34,150 nucleotides of DNA from Firmicutes bacterium UBA7510 (GTDB lineage Bacteria; Bacillota; Clostridia; Tissierellales; Sedimentibacteraceae). A model generated the notes under the pieces. That model worked only from the letters and a program-made list of their open reading frames with translations. It did not search any database and was not told the origin of the DNA. The position numbers were made by a program, and so were the translations under genes. The stretch's first letter is position 1. Each line of letters opens with the position of its first letter. Below, in pieces: positions 1-8,481 of this stretch. The stretch is taken from contig DLNM01000023.1 in the NCBI GenBank assembly GCA_002479485.1, positions 35,261-69,410 of the forward strand, written 5' to 3'.

Positions 1-42
1 TAATTTTTATATAATTAATCTTTTTGTTCATTTGGAGGTACA

Positions 43-786
43 ATGTTTAAGAAATTCGAAAAAGTAAATCTAGTATTTTTAATAGCTATGATTATTATTA
101 TAATTGTTAATGTTATCATATATCTTGTAAATAGAGATGTTGCAGTTCATAAGGATGATTTAAATAAAGCTAATGATAAAATTTTTATTATTATTGATCC
201 TGGACACGGGGGTATGGATTCTGGTGCTGTAAATCAGTATGGTGAAAATGAGGCTCCAATAAATCTTGAAATTTCAAAATATCTGATGGCTTTTTTAGAT
301 AGTACAGGTTTTAAAGTTGAGATGACAAGATATGATTCAAGAGGATTATATAATGAAAGTTCGAATACAACGATTAGAGAAAAGAAAAATGAGGATCTAC
401 ATAATAGAATAAAAATAATCAATGAATCAAAGGCTAATTTAGTAATATCAGTTCATTTAAATGCATTTACACAAAGTCAATATTACGGAGCTCAAACCTT
501 CTATAAGAATAAATGTGAAGAAAGTAAATTAGCAGCGGAAGTATTACAAGAAAATCTTAGAAAAATTTTAGATAAAGATAATGATAGAGTTCCCCAAAGT
601 AAGAAAGATGTAAAGGTTATAGATGGTTCAAATACACCTATAGTATTAGTTGAATGTGGCTTTGTATCCAATGCAGAAGAGGGGAAATTATTATCAACTC
701 CACAATATCAAGAAAAAGTAGCATGGGCAATATATGCAGGGATAATTGAATATTTTGATAAAGTAAAGACCAATTTAGCACAATAA
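43..786 (+). CDS. cwlD: N-acetylmuramoyl-L-alanine amidase, CwlD type
   Basis: Zinc-dependent Amidase_3 family enzyme of 247 aa that cleaves the bond between N-acetylmuramic acid and the stem peptide. CwlD members act in the developing spore, where they start muramic-delta-lactam formation in the cortex, which germination lytic enzymes need. The N-terminus has one hydrophobic segment (about residues 8-29), a membrane anchor or uncleaved signal. The catalytic domain begins at DPGHGG. The expected metal and catalytic residues are visible: H55, E70, H138 (SVHLNA) and E204 (VECGF). The length suits CwlD rather than the larger vegetative amidases, which carry repeats. The start at 43 follows a GGAGGT site. 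Its last codons form the left arm of a terminator hairpin. The CwlD assignment rests on length and architecture; the amidase family is certain. Confidence 0.88.
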   Translation: MFKKFEKVNLVFLIAMIIIIIVNVIIYLVNRDVAVHKDDLNKANDKIFIIIDPGHGGMDSGAVNQYGENEAPINLEISKYLMAFLDSTGFKVEMTRYDSRGLYNESSNTTIREKKNEDLHNRIKIINESKANLVISVHLNAFTQSQYYGAQTFYKNKCEESKLAAEVLQENLRKILDKDNDRVPQSKKDVKVIDGSNTPIVLVECGFVSNAEEGKLLSTPQYQEKVAWAIYAGIIEYFDKVKTNLAQ

Positions 787-802
787 GGCTAAATTGGTCT
801 TT
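765..802. terminator. Bidirectional intrinsic terminator between convergent genes
   Basis: A perfect 15-bp stem (765-779 with 788-802) with an 8-nt loop overlaps the last codons and stop of cwlD. It also touches the stop codon (801-803) of the convergent small gene. On the minus strand a run of A/T also flanks the stem, so it can serve both genes. Confidence 0.85.
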
Positions 803-1061
803 AAAAATCACTTCCGTTTTTAAGAACATGTTCCATTTTATCCATTATTCTTTCATAAGATCCTTTTGCGTGAGGAACTAAGCAGTTTGAACAATCTTTT
901 ACATCATGATTTTTTACAAAGTTACCACCGCACTTATCCTTTAGCATATAAAGTGGACAATAACAAAATAGACAGTTAAAGTTCTCTACATCCTTTGTTT
1001 TATGACATGGGAAGTATTCACATTCTTTGTTTTGGAAAAATTTGTAGTGTTCTTGACACAT
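801..1061 (-). CDS. Cysteine-rich small-domain protein (zf-like, PF04071 type)
   Basis: An 86-aa protein with ten cysteines. The core reads NKECEYFPCHK, then NCLFCYCPLY, then DCSNC, which I recognise as the 'cysteine-rich small domain' family of probable metal-binding proteins in anaerobic bacteria and archaea. Members of that family often lie near, or are fused to, cobalamin-pathway proteins. That fits loosely with the cobalamin operon 4 kb away, but no direct operon link exists here. It is the only clearly intact gene on the minus strand and converges on cwlD. A GAGGAGG site lies just upstream of its ATG on that strand. The biochemical function is unknown; a metal-binding role is inferred from the cysteine pattern. 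Confidence 0.82.
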   Translation of the reverse strand: MCQEHYKFFQNKECEYFPCHKTKDVENFNCLFCYCPLYMLKDKCGGNFVKNHDVKDCSNCLVPHAKGSYERIMDKMEHVLKNGSDF

Positions 1062-1124
1062 ATTATCCTCCTCTTATAGACTTTCATAAATCTATAAAAC
1101 TTTTTTATAATAAAATATAAAATA

Positions 1125-1152
1125 ATTATAACATTAAATTTAAAAAAAACAA
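1125..1152 (-). promoter_or_regulatory. Putative sigma-A promoter for the Cys-rich gene
   Basis: Read on the minus strand, TTGTTT (1147-1152) and TATAAT (1125-1130) are separated by 16 bp, about 65 bp upstream of the start codon. The region is very AT-rich, so a chance match is possible. Confidence 0.45.
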
Positions 1153-1196
1153 ATTATATGTTATAATATTGATAGATATTTTATTGTTAAAAGTAG

Positions 1197-1225
1197 TTGA
1201 GACTATGATAATATTTTTGTATAAT
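1197..1225 (+). promoter_or_regulatory. Promoter of the PTS operon
   Basis: TTGAGA (1197-1202), a 17-bp spacer and TATAAT (1220-1225) form a near-consensus vegetative promoter 38 bp upstream of the IIA start. I see no clear cre site, terminator or RAT-type antiterminator in the leader. Confidence 0.7.
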
Positions 1226-1262
1226 TGAGGAATAATTTTATAATGGGAGGATTGGAAGTATT

Positions 1263-1661
1263 ATGATAAATATTTTAATTGTAACTCATGGTGATTTTGG
1301 AGAAGAGCTTTTAAAAAGTTCAGAAATAATTATCGGTAAAATTGATAACGTAGAATGTATACCATTTAATTTAGGAGATAATTATACCGATTTATGTAAA
1401 AAAGTTGAAGAAAGTATTGAAAGAGTTGGTGAGCAAGATTTAATTGTATTTACTGATATGTATGGTGGAAGTCCATTTAATGCTGTAACAAAGCTCATGA
1501 AAAACAAAAATTTCTTTCATATAACTGGTATTAATTTACCATTATTCATAGACATAGCTATAAATAAAAATACCTATACTATGGATGATATTGCTGAAAA
1601 AATAATTAAAAACGGCAAAAAAAGCATAGTTTTTGTAAATGATAAGTTTATTTTTGACTAA
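1263..1661 (+). CDS. PTS mannose/fructose/sorbose-family IIA component
   Basis: Cytoplasmic phosphocarrier of 132 aa. It accepts phosphate from HPr on a histidine and passes it to IIB. The likely phosphorylated residue is H9 in VTHGDFGEELL, the usual position in the EIIA-Man fold, and the DMYGGSPFNA segment is typical of the family. It is the first gene of a three-gene operon (IIA, IIB, IIC-IID) with short gaps. The start ATG follows GGGAGG with a few extra bases. The transported sugar cannot be read from the sequence. No sugar-modifying enzyme is encoded beside it, so the substrate stays open. Confidence 0.9.
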   Translation: MINILIVTHGDFGEELLKSSEIIIGKIDNVECIPFNLGDNYTDLCKKVEESIERVGEQDLIVFTDMYGGSPFNAVTKLMKNKNFFHITGINLPLFIDIAINKNTYTMDDIAEKIIKNGKKSIVFVNDKFIFD

Positions 1662-1676
1662 CTGGAGGAAGTATTA

Positions 1677-2159
1677 ATGAAAAATATTGTAATGGCAAGG
1701 ATAGATGATAGACTATTACATGGACAGGTTGTAGTATCGTGGTTACCATTTATAAAAGCTAATGAGATTATAGTTATAGATGATGAAAATGCCAATGATG
1801 ATTTTATGAAAGAATTAATTATATCATCGTCACCTAATGGTATAATAACTCATGTTATGACAATTGAAGAATCTTTAAATTTTTTAAGAGAGTCATCAAA
1901 CAATGAAAGAATTTTAATTTTAACTAAAAAAATAGATAATATTAAGGAACTTTTAGATAGCGAAATAAAAATTAATACGGTTAATCTAGGGAATTTAGGA
2001 CATAGCAACGATAGAAAAAGGTATCTAAATTTCATACACTTAAGTGAAAAAGAGGTAAATATGTTACGAGAATTAAATGAAATGGATAGCTGTTATTTAG
2101 AAATACAAATGATACCTAGCGATAAAAAATACAGTTTAAAGGAACTACTTAAGGATTAG
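1677..2159 (+). CDS. PTS mannose/fructose/sorbose-family IIB component
   Basis: Phosphocarrier of 160 aa, the usual size for a stand-alone EIIB of the mannose/sorbose family. The hallmark N-terminus ARIDDRLLHGQV carries the phosphorylated histidine, H15. It receives phosphate from the IIA encoded 15 bp upstream and phosphorylates the sugar as it passes through IIC/IID. A GGAGG site precedes the ATG. The stop lies one base before the next gene, which indicates tight translational coupling. Confidence 0.92.
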   Translation: MKNIVMARIDDRLLHGQVVVSWLPFIKANEIIVIDDENANDDFMKELIISSSPNGIITHVMTIEESLNFLRESSNNERILILTKKIDNIKELLDSEIKINTVNLGNLGHSNDRKRYLNFIHLSEKEVNMLRELNEMDSCYLEIQMIPSDKKYSLKELLKD

Positions 2160-2160
2160 A

Positions 2161-3672
2161 GTGAGTATGAATATTTTAAGCTATTTTTTAATTAATTTTT
2201 TATATTTTATTGGTAGTAGCACTTCTTGGTCATTTGGAGTAGGTTACTACACCCTGTATAGACCTGTTATTGCTGGTATGCTAACTGGACTAATATTAGG
2301 TGATATAATGCTTGGAATGGTGGCTGGTGCTATAGTAAACATTGTCTATTTAGGTTTTGTTTCAACTGGTGGAAGCTTGAAGGGTGATCCTTGCTTAACT
2401 GGTATAATAGCAGCAATGAGTACTATATTGTTCAATATAAATGCAATAGAAGCATTAGCTATAGCATTTCCTTTCGGATTTTTAGGTATATTAATTTGGA
2501 AATATCGATTAAATATCAATATATATTTTGTCAAAAAATTAGAAGGTAGTAAAAGCTTAAACAGTAAAAGTAGCATGTTTATATACAATGCACTACTTCC
2601 ACAGCTGTTGTTATTAGTTATGAGTACAATAATAATGTTTGTATGCTTTTTAATAATGTATTTATTACAAAGCTATTTTATTGCCTATTATGAATTTTTA
2701 AGAAATTTTTTACTTTTATCAGGAGTATTTATAATTTTAAATTCTATTATTACTAATATGTTAAGTGTAAAAGATAAAAAACTTGTTTTGGCTTATTTGT
2801 TGACTTTGGTTGCCTTGTTTATTGTAAATTCTGATTTAATTATATATTTCTTACTAGCATTTTTAGTATACTGTATAATTATTGACTATAAAAATTTATC
2901 CAAGATTAATTATAATTCTGGAAGTATATCAAAAGGAAGTTTATTTAAATCGTGGTCGATTTGGATGAATTTTTCTCATTCATGTTATAACTTTGAAAGA
3001 ATGCAGGGTCTAGCCTTTGCTCACACTATGAGAAATATTATTTTCAAGCTATATGACAGTGAAAGTGAAAGAATAGAGAGAATAAAATACTATACTGATT
3101 TTTTTAATGCTGAACCAAACTTAAGCACACCAATTCACGGTTATGTTATATCGCTAGAAGAAAAAAGAGGAAATAATGAAGATAGTATAGAAATAAATAA
3201 TTTAAAAAGAAGTATGATGGGCGTTGTTTCAGGACTAGGAGATTCATTAACCCAAACAGTTTTAACACCAATATTTATTTTATTTTGTATATATTTCGCC
3301 TTGTCAAAGAACGTCATTGCAGCAATAGTTTTAGCCTTAACATTGGCATTTATTATAATTTATATTTCTTATACAGGCTTTTTAAAAGGTTATTACAATG
3401 GCAAGAGCGGATTAATTGACAGAATTAATGAGGTTAAAAATAGTAAGGTAAAAAAATATTTTAATATAATATTTTCAATACTATTTGTTGTAATAATAGT
3501 TAAGATAAAAGTAAACTATAGTGATTTAATAGAACACAATTTAACAAGTTCAATCATTATATTATTTGGCTCGATTTTATATCAAATTTTACTATATAAA
3601 AAAGTAAAGGAAAACTATCTGATACCTTTAGTATATCTAATACCGCTATTATTAACTCTAATTGTTAAATAA
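2161..3672 (+). CDS. Fused PTS IIC-IID membrane permease (mannose family)
   Basis: A 503-aa membrane protein combining two subunits that are normally separate. About residues 1-240 form the hydrophobic IIC channel: many membrane segments, with GLILGD and VNIVYLGFVSTGGSLKGDP near the start. About residues 255-503 match IID: it opens with WSIWMNFSHSCYNFERMQG, contains SGLGDSLTQTVLTPI, and ends in hydrophobic segments. Together with IIA and IIB it would make a complete sugar transporter. The start is uncertain: GTG at 2161 has AAGGA 5 nt upstream, while an in-frame ATG at 2167 is 11 nt away. No frameshift or stop breaks the fusion, so I read it as a real single polypeptide. Confidence 0.86.
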   Translation: MSMNILSYFLINFLYFIGSSTSWSFGVGYYTLYRPVIAGMLTGLILGDIMLGMVAGAIVNIVYLGFVSTGGSLKGDPCLTGIIAAMSTILFNINAIEALAIAFPFGFLGILIWKYRLNINIYFVKKLEGSKSLNSKSSMFIYNALLPQLLLLVMSTIIMFVCFLIMYLLQSYFIAYYEFLRNFLLLSGVFIILNSIITNMLSVKDKKLVLAYLLTLVALFIVNSDLIIYFLLAFLVYCIIIDYKNLSKINYNSGSISKGSLFKSWSIWMNFSHSCYNFERMQGLAFAHTMRNIIFKLYDSESERIERIKYYTDFFNAEPNLSTPIHGYVISLEEKRGNNEDSIEINNLKRSMMGVVSGLGDSLTQTVLTPIFILFCIYFALSKNVIAAIVLALTLAFIIIYISYTGFLKGYYNGKSGLIDRINEVKNSKVKKYFNIIFSILFVVIIVKIKVNYSDLIEHNLTSSIIILFGSILYQILLYKKVKENYLIPLVYLIPLLLTLIVK

Positions 3673-3746
3673 GAACTTAACTTACTGAATATTATACCGA
3701 TTTAAGAGCAAAATAAAATTTTTTATCTTAAAAAGCTATAAATATA

Positions 3747-3775
3747 TTGACACGTGCATTAATTTGCATTATATT
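3747..3775 (+). promoter_or_regulatory. Promoter of the methyltransferase gene
   Basis: TTGACA (3747-3752), 17 bp and TATATT (3770-3775) lie about 33 bp upstream of the start codon. The -35 box is perfect and the spacing ideal. Confidence 0.75.
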
Positions 3776-3808
3776 GGAATATAAAAATTGCTTATTATGG
3801 AGGGAAGA

Positions 3809-4456
3809 ATGAATTTAGTAGAGAATCAAAAAGAATATTGGAATAGCGTCGCAGATGAAAAAAAATTTACCACACCATTTCATATAGATGTTTTTTCAAA
3901 GTATGTTAGTAAATCTTCAAAAATACTTGATGTGGGATGCGGATATGGTAGAGTATTGAATGAACTTTATAACAATTCTTATAATAATTTATATGGTATA
4001 GATTTTTCAGAAAAAATGATAGAAAGAGGTAAAATTTTATTTCCGTACTTAAATCTATGTGTTCAAAATAGTGCATCTATAGATTTCGAGGATAACAGCT
4101 TTGATGGAGTAATTTTATTTGCTGTTTTAACTTGTATTATAAATGATAGCGAACAAGAAGCATTAATAAATGAAATAAGAAGAGTTTTAAAACCAGATGG
4201 TGTTTTGTATATTAATGATTTTTTACTTAACCATGATGAAAGAAACATACAAAGATATGAAAAGTTTAATGAAAAGTATGGAACATATGGTGTATTTGAA
4301 CTTCCTGAGGGTGCATTGGTAAGACATCATGAATTAAATTATATAAAAGGTCTAACATCTAATTATGAAAAACTTGTTTTGGATGAACTTACCTTTACTA
4401 CTATGAATGGAAATAAATCAAATGGTTTCATGTATATAGGTAAAAATATTAAATAG
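3809..4456 (+). CDS. Class I SAM-dependent methyltransferase
   Basis: A 215-aa cytoplasmic protein with a Rossmann methyltransferase fold. Motif I is ILDVGCGYGRVLNEL, followed by YGIDFSEKMIERG (acidic motif II), NSFDGVILFAVLTC (motif IV region) and EIRRVLKPDGVLYINDF (post-motif), the order of the Methyltransf_11/25 families. The ATG at 3809 is chosen because GGAGGG sits 4 nt before it; an upstream in-frame TTG would place that site inside the gene. It has its own promoter and is monocistronic as far as can be seen. Substrate unknown; nothing in the context ties it to cobalamin synthesis apart from proximity. Confidence 0.85.
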   Translation: MNLVENQKEYWNSVADEKKFTTPFHIDVFSKYVSKSSKILDVGCGYGRVLNELYNNSYNNLYGIDFSEKMIERGKILFPYLNLCVQNSASIDFEDNSFDGVILFAVLTCIINDSEQEALINEIRRVLKPDGVLYINDFLLNHDERNIQRYEKFNEKYGTYGVFELPEGALVRHHELNYIKGLTSNYEKLVLDELTFTTMNGNKSNGFMYIGKNIK

Positions 4457-4479
4457 TTCCCTTTAATACCTAATATATA

Positions 4480-4508
4480 TTGCTTTTAAGACTTTTTTAT
4501 ATTATAAT
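4480..4508 (+). promoter_or_regulatory. Promoter of the cobalamin operon leader
   Basis: TTGCTT (4480-4485), a 17-bp spacer and TATAAT (4503-4508) place the transcript start just before the riboswitch, which begins about 4531. Confidence 0.6.
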
Positions 4509-4530
4509 TAGTATAAATAAATACATAAAT

Positions 4531-4675
4531 ATAGGTTACTTTTTTGTATTAATAGGGAAAACAGTGAATTCTGTTACAGCCCCCGCTACTGTGAAAGGTG
4601 ATGGAATACAGTGCCACTGTTGATAAAATGGGAAGGCGTATTTTATTTGATCCGAAAGTCAGGAGACCTGCCTAT
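4531..4675 (+). ncRNA. Adenosylcobalamin (B12) riboswitch
   Basis: The conserved elements of the cobalamin aptamer appear in order: AATAGGGAA, then ACAGTGAATTCTGTTACAGC with CCCCGCTACTGTGA directly after (the B12 box region), GCCACTG, GGGAAGGCG, and AAAGTCAGGAGACCTGCC. The closing P1 helix is formed by ATAGG (4531-4535) and CCTAT (4671-4675). Downstream lies a terminator at 4740-4765. High B12 should therefore shut down transcription of the cbiB-cobD-cbiP operon. Confidence 0.95.
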
Positions 4676-4739
4676 GTTTTTTCTATGGTTTTTTCGGGAG
4701 GGAATTAACACAATTATTAATTTAATGTATATGTGACTA

Positions 4740-4765
4740 AAATCTCTCAAAAAATTGAGAGATTT
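4740..4765 (+). terminator. Riboswitch expression-platform terminator
   Basis: An 11-bp perfect stem (4740-4750 with 4755-4765) with an AAAA loop is followed by TTATTTGTTT, a moderate U tract. It lies between the aptamer and cbiB with no gene in between, so it is best read as the riboswitch-controlled terminator. The remaining bases to 4866 show no other gene. Confidence 0.75.
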
Positions 4766-4866
4766 ATTTGTTTGGAAATAATTATATTTCGACAAAATAT
4801 CACTAATTAAAATATTATAATAATAAAGATTAGGCTTAAATAAATTTTGCTTGCATGGAGGTAGAT

Positions 4867-5811
4867 ATGCTTTCTTTAATTATTGGCTATACATTAGATT
4901 TATTTCTTGGGGACCCTCATGGTTTTCCACATCCTATTAGACTAATAGGCACTTCTATTCAAAAATTAGAGAATATTCTTAGAAAAGGTTGCAAAACTCC
5001 AGAGAATGAGCGGTTAGCTGGAATTGTTTTATGGATTATAATAGTTTTTAGTTCCTTTCTGATACCATATATTATGTTAGTTATAGCTGCTAAAATATCT
5101 GTAGCTTTTGCAGTTATACTTGAAGCAATAATGTGCTATTATATACTTGCTACAAAGTGTTTAAGAGATGAGAGTATGAAGGTATATTATAAGCTAAAAG
5201 AGAATAATGTAATAGAAGCAAGAAAGTTTCTTTCGTATATAGTTGGTAGAGATACAAAAAATTTAGATGAAACATCGATAATTAAAGCGACTATTGAAAC
5301 TGTAGCCGAAAATACATCTGATGGAGTGATTGCACCACTAATATTTATTCTTATTGGAGGAGCACCACTTGGCTTTATGTATAAGGCTATAAATACTTTA
5401 GATTCTATGGTTGGTTATAAAAACGAAAAATATATTAACTTAGGAAAATTTGCTGCAAAGGCTGATGATGTAGCAAATTATATACCGGCCAGAATATCAG
5501 CATACATAATGATATTAGCATCTATTATATTAAAATTAGATTATAAAAATGCATATAAAATATATAAAAGAGATAGATACAATCATCTAAGTCCTAATTC
5601 AGCGCATACAGAATCGGTTTGTGCAGGAGCATTAGGCATTAAACTTGCTGGTGGAAGCTATTATAATGGAATATATATAGAAAAACCTACTATTGGTGAT
5701 ACTATAAGAAACATAGAGCTAGAAGATATAAAAATGGCTAATAAGCTAATGTATACAACATCAATACTTTGCTTATTAATAGGCATAGTTTTAAAAATAA
5801 AAATTATTTAA
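4867..5811 (+). CDS. cbiB: Adenosylcobinamide-phosphate synthase CbiB/CobD type
   Basis: Integral membrane enzyme of 314 aa that joins aminopropanol (or its phosphate) to adenosylcobyric acid late in cobalamin synthesis. Family hallmarks are present: GYTLDLFLGDPHGFPHPIRLIG at the N-terminus, then GRDTKNLD, ETVAENTSDGVIAPLIF, NTLDSMVGYKNEKY and LSPNSAHTESVCAGALGIKL. Several hydrophobic helices separate them, and the length is normal. The start is set at 4867 because the upstream in-frame ATG (4855) forms part of the GGAGGT ribosome site. First gene of a riboswitch-controlled operon. Its product step needs the aminopropanol phosphate made by the next gene. Confidence 0.94.
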   Translation: MLSLIIGYTLDLFLGDPHGFPHPIRLIGTSIQKLENILRKGCKTPENERLAGIVLWIIIVFSSFLIPYIMLVIAAKISVAFAVILEAIMCYYILATKCLRDESMKVYYKLKENNVIEARKFLSYIVGRDTKNLDETSIIKATIETVAENTSDGVIAPLIFILIGGAPLGFMYKAINTLDSMVGYKNEKYINLGKFAAKADDVANYIPARISAYIMILASIILKLDYKNAYKIYKRDRYNHLSPNSAHTESVCAGALGIKLAGGSYYNGIYIEKPTIGDTIRNIELEDIKMANKLMYTTSILCLLIGIVLKIKII

Positions 5812-5860
5812 TAAATATTATATTAAAAATATAAAATTGAAATTTTATATTTAGAAAGGG

Positions 5861-6937
5861 TTGATTAAAATTAAAAATTACACACATGGAGCAGACATTT
5901 ATACTACTGCCATAGAGCTTGATATTAGTGAAAATTCTATAATTGATTTTTCATCTAATATTAATCCATATGGACTTTCGGAGGGGGTTAAAGCAGCTAT
6001 TATTGAATCACTAGAATATGCAGATAGATACCCTGACGTTAATTGCAGAGCCTTGTCAGAGGCATTATCAGAATATGAAAATGTACAAAAGGATTATATA
6101 TTTTGTTCAAATGGTGCAGAAGAATCTATTTACAGAATTGTAAATTTCCTAAAACCTAAAAATGCTGTTGTCATAGCACCAACCTTTAGTGAATATGAGC
6201 ATGCCTTAGAAACTGTGGGATGCAAAATAAAATATCACTATCTCAAAGAAGAAAATGATTTTATACTTGATGAGGATATTATTGATGATATTACTCAAAA
6301 AACAGACATTTTATTTATTTGCAATCCTAATAATCCAACCGGTCAATTAACAGAAAAGAAGATTATTGAAAAAATTCTAGCTCATTGTGAGAAAATGGAT
6401 ACAATTGTTGTTATTGATGAGTGTTTCATGGATTTTGTAAGCGATAATGAAGATTATAGCGTTAAAAATTTACTGGGGATTTATAGTAATTTGGTTATAT
6501 TAAAAGCATTTACAAAAATATTTGCAATGGCTGGAATTAGGCTTGGATATTGTATGTCAAGCAATATAAGAATAATGGATGGAATAAAAGAAACAGGACC
6601 AGTTTGGAATGTTTCAACCATCGCCCAAGCAGCTGGAGTTGCAGCAGTTAAGGAAACAGAATACTTAAAGGAATCATTAGAATATATTGATGAACAAAGA
6701 AAATATCTTTTAGATAAGCTAGATATATTAGGCCTAAAGGTATATAGCCCAAGTGCTAATTATATATTATTTAAATGCACTAAGGATATTGATTTAAAAT
6801 ATGAATTATTACAATATGGAATTATGATTAGAAGTTGTGCTAACTTTGAAGGTCTTGATGATAGCTATTATCGTATCGCTGTTAAAAAGGAAGAGGATAA
6901 CAAATTGTTATTTAGAGCACTTAAGAATATTCTTTAA
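5861..6937 (+). CDS. cobD: L-threonine-O-3-phosphate decarboxylase CobD
   Basis: PLP-dependent aminotransferase-fold enzyme of about 358 aa that makes (R)-1-amino-2-propanol O-2-phosphate, the linker attached by CbiB. It starts KNYTHGADIY and has NPNNPTGQ, VIDECFMDF and the PLP lysine region LKAFTKIFAMAGIRLGY (K219). The HisC-like fold is shared with histidinol-phosphate aminotransferase. The THGAD start and cobalamin operon context favour CobD. The start is unusual: the TTG at 5861 directly abuts AAAGGG, leaving no spacer. In-frame ATT codons at 5864 and 5870 would give better spacing. The true N-terminus is therefore uncertain by a few residues. Confidence 0.9.
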   Translation: MIKIKNYTHGADIYTTAIELDISENSIIDFSSNINPYGLSEGVKAAIIESLEYADRYPDVNCRALSEALSEYENVQKDYIFCSNGAEESIYRIVNFLKPKNAVVIAPTFSEYEHALETVGCKIKYHYLKEENDFILDEDIIDDITQKTDILFICNPNNPTGQLTEKKIIEKILAHCEKMDTIVVIDECFMDFVSDNEDYSVKNLLGIYSNLVILKAFTKIFAMAGIRLGYCMSSNIRIMDGIKETGPVWNVSTIAQAAGVAAVKETEYLKESLEYIDEQRKYLLDKLDILGLKVYSPSANYILFKCTKDIDLKYELLQYGIMIRSCANFEGLDDSYYRIAVKKEEDNKLLFRALKNIL

Positions 6938-6961
6938 ACAAATAGAGAGGAAAAATAAGTA

Positions 6962-8476
6962 ATGGCAAAAGTTATAATGGTTCAAGGAACAACATCAAAT
7001 GCCGGAAAAAGTTTAGTTACTGCAGCACTTTGTAGAATTTTTCATCAAGACGGCTATAAGGTAGCCCCATTTAAATCACAAAATATGGCTTTAAATTCAT
7101 ATATAACAAAGGAAGGTTTGGAGATGGGAAGGGCTCAAGTTATGCAAGCAGAGGCTGCTTGTATTGAGCCTGATGTCAGGATGAATCCTATTTTATTAAA
7201 GCCTACTGGAGATAAGGGCTCTCAAGTTATTTTAAATGGTGAAGTTCTAAGGGATATGACAGCAAAGGAATATTATACACAAAAAACAGTCCTTATACCT
7301 CATATCTTAAATGCCTATAATTCACTAGCAAAGGATTATGATATCATTGCTATTGAAGGAGCAGGAAGCCCCGCTGAAATTAATTTAAGAGAAAATGATA
7401 TTGTTAATATGGGTATGGCTGAGCTTGTAGACGCTCCAGTTATATTAGTTGGTGATATTGACAGAGGAGGAGTCTTTGCTTCAATAGCTGGTACCTTATT
7501 ACTTTTAACCGATGACGAGAAAAAAAGAGTAAAGGGAACAGTTATCAATAAATTCAGAGGTGACGTGGAGCTTTTAAAACCAGGTCTTGTTATGCTAGAG
7601 GATATAACTAAGGTAGATGTTCTCGGAGTTATACCTTACATGAAATTGGAGATAGATGATGAGGATAGCCTTTCAGAAAGACTTGAAAATAATAGTAGCT
7701 GTAATTTAATTGATATAGCTGTTATTAAGCTGCCAAGAATGTCTAATTTTACAGATTTTAATGTATTTGGTATGTGTAATAATGTAGGATTAAGATATGT
7801 TTCTAGTGTAAAAGAGTTGGGCGAACCTGATATGATAATTATACCTGGTACAAAAAATACTATTGAAGACTTAAAATGGTTAAGACAGACAGGATTTGAG
7901 CCACGTATTAAAAGACATGCAAATGAAGGCAAAGCGTTATTCGGAATATGTGGTGGATATCAAATGCTTGGTGAAAAAATATACGATCCGGACAATGTTG
8001 AATCAGGTGGAGAAATCAGAGGTCTTGAACTGCTAAAAGCTGAAACAACCTTCTACAATGAAAAAATAAGAACTCAAATTAAGGGTAGATTTAACAATAT
8101 TGAAGGCTTTTATAAGGAACTATCGAAGGTTGAATTTGAAGGTTATGAAATACATATGGGTGATACTGATATTAAGGATGAAAACTCATTAAGTATAATT
8201 AATGTTGTTTCTAATGCGGGCAATAAACCATCTGAAAGTGAAAATGGAGCAGTTAATGATAATATAGCTGGTTCATACATACATGGAATATTTGATAATA
8301 GTCAGGTTGTTAACACCATTGTAAAAATTTTATATGATAAAAAAGGATTGACAGTTGAAGATTTAGAGAATTTTGATATAAAAGAATTTAAAAATACCCA
8401 ATATGATATATTAGCACAAACTGTTAGAAACACAATTGATATGAAAAAAATATATGAAATATTAAAAGATAGGTAA
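6962..8476 (+). CDS. cbiP: Cobyric acid synthase
   Basis: Glutamine-dependent ATP-driven amidase of 504 aa that converts adenosylcobyrinic acid a,c-diamide to adenosylcobyric acid, the substrate of CbiB. The N-terminal dethiobiotin-synthetase-like ATPase domain opens VIMVQGTTSNAGKSLV with a P-loop, and IAIEGAGSPAEINLR and VGDIDRGGVFAS follow. The C-terminal class I glutaminase domain (about 250-450) has GTKNTIEDL, the nucleophile elbow LFGICGGYQMLG with its cysteine, and the catalytic histidine region SYIHGIFDN. Length is normal. It is 24 bp after cobD in the same operon. The set cbiB-cobD-cbiP covers only the late steps, so corrin-ring genes must lie elsewhere or cobinamides are salvaged. 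Confidence 0.95.
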   Translation: MAKVIMVQGTTSNAGKSLVTAALCRIFHQDGYKVAPFKSQNMALNSYITKEGLEMGRAQVMQAEAACIEPDVRMNPILLKPTGDKGSQVILNGEVLRDMTAKEYYTQKTVLIPHILNAYNSLAKDYDIIAIEGAGSPAEINLRENDIVNMGMAELVDAPVILVGDIDRGGVFASIAGTLLLLTDDEKKRVKGTVINKFRGDVELLKPGLVMLEDITKVDVLGVIPYMKLEIDDEDSLSERLENNSSCNLIDIAVIKLPRMSNFTDFNVFGMCNNVGLRYVSSVKELGEPDMIIIPGTKNTIEDLKWLRQTGFEPRIKRHANEGKALFGICGGYQMLGEKIYDPDNVESGGEIRGLELLKAETTFYNEKIRTQIKGRFNNIEGFYKELSKVEFEGYEIHMGDTDIKDENSLSIINVVSNAGNKPSESENGAVNDNIAGSYIHGIFDNSQVVNTIVKILYDKKGLTVEDLENFDIKEFKNTQYDILAQTVRNTIDMKKIYEILKDR

Positions 8477-8481
8477 TATTT

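Noticed and set aside
4788..4821. A second, riboswitch-independent promoter for cbiB
   Set aside because: TTCGAC and TATAAT are 22 bp apart, too far for a normal sigma-A promoter.
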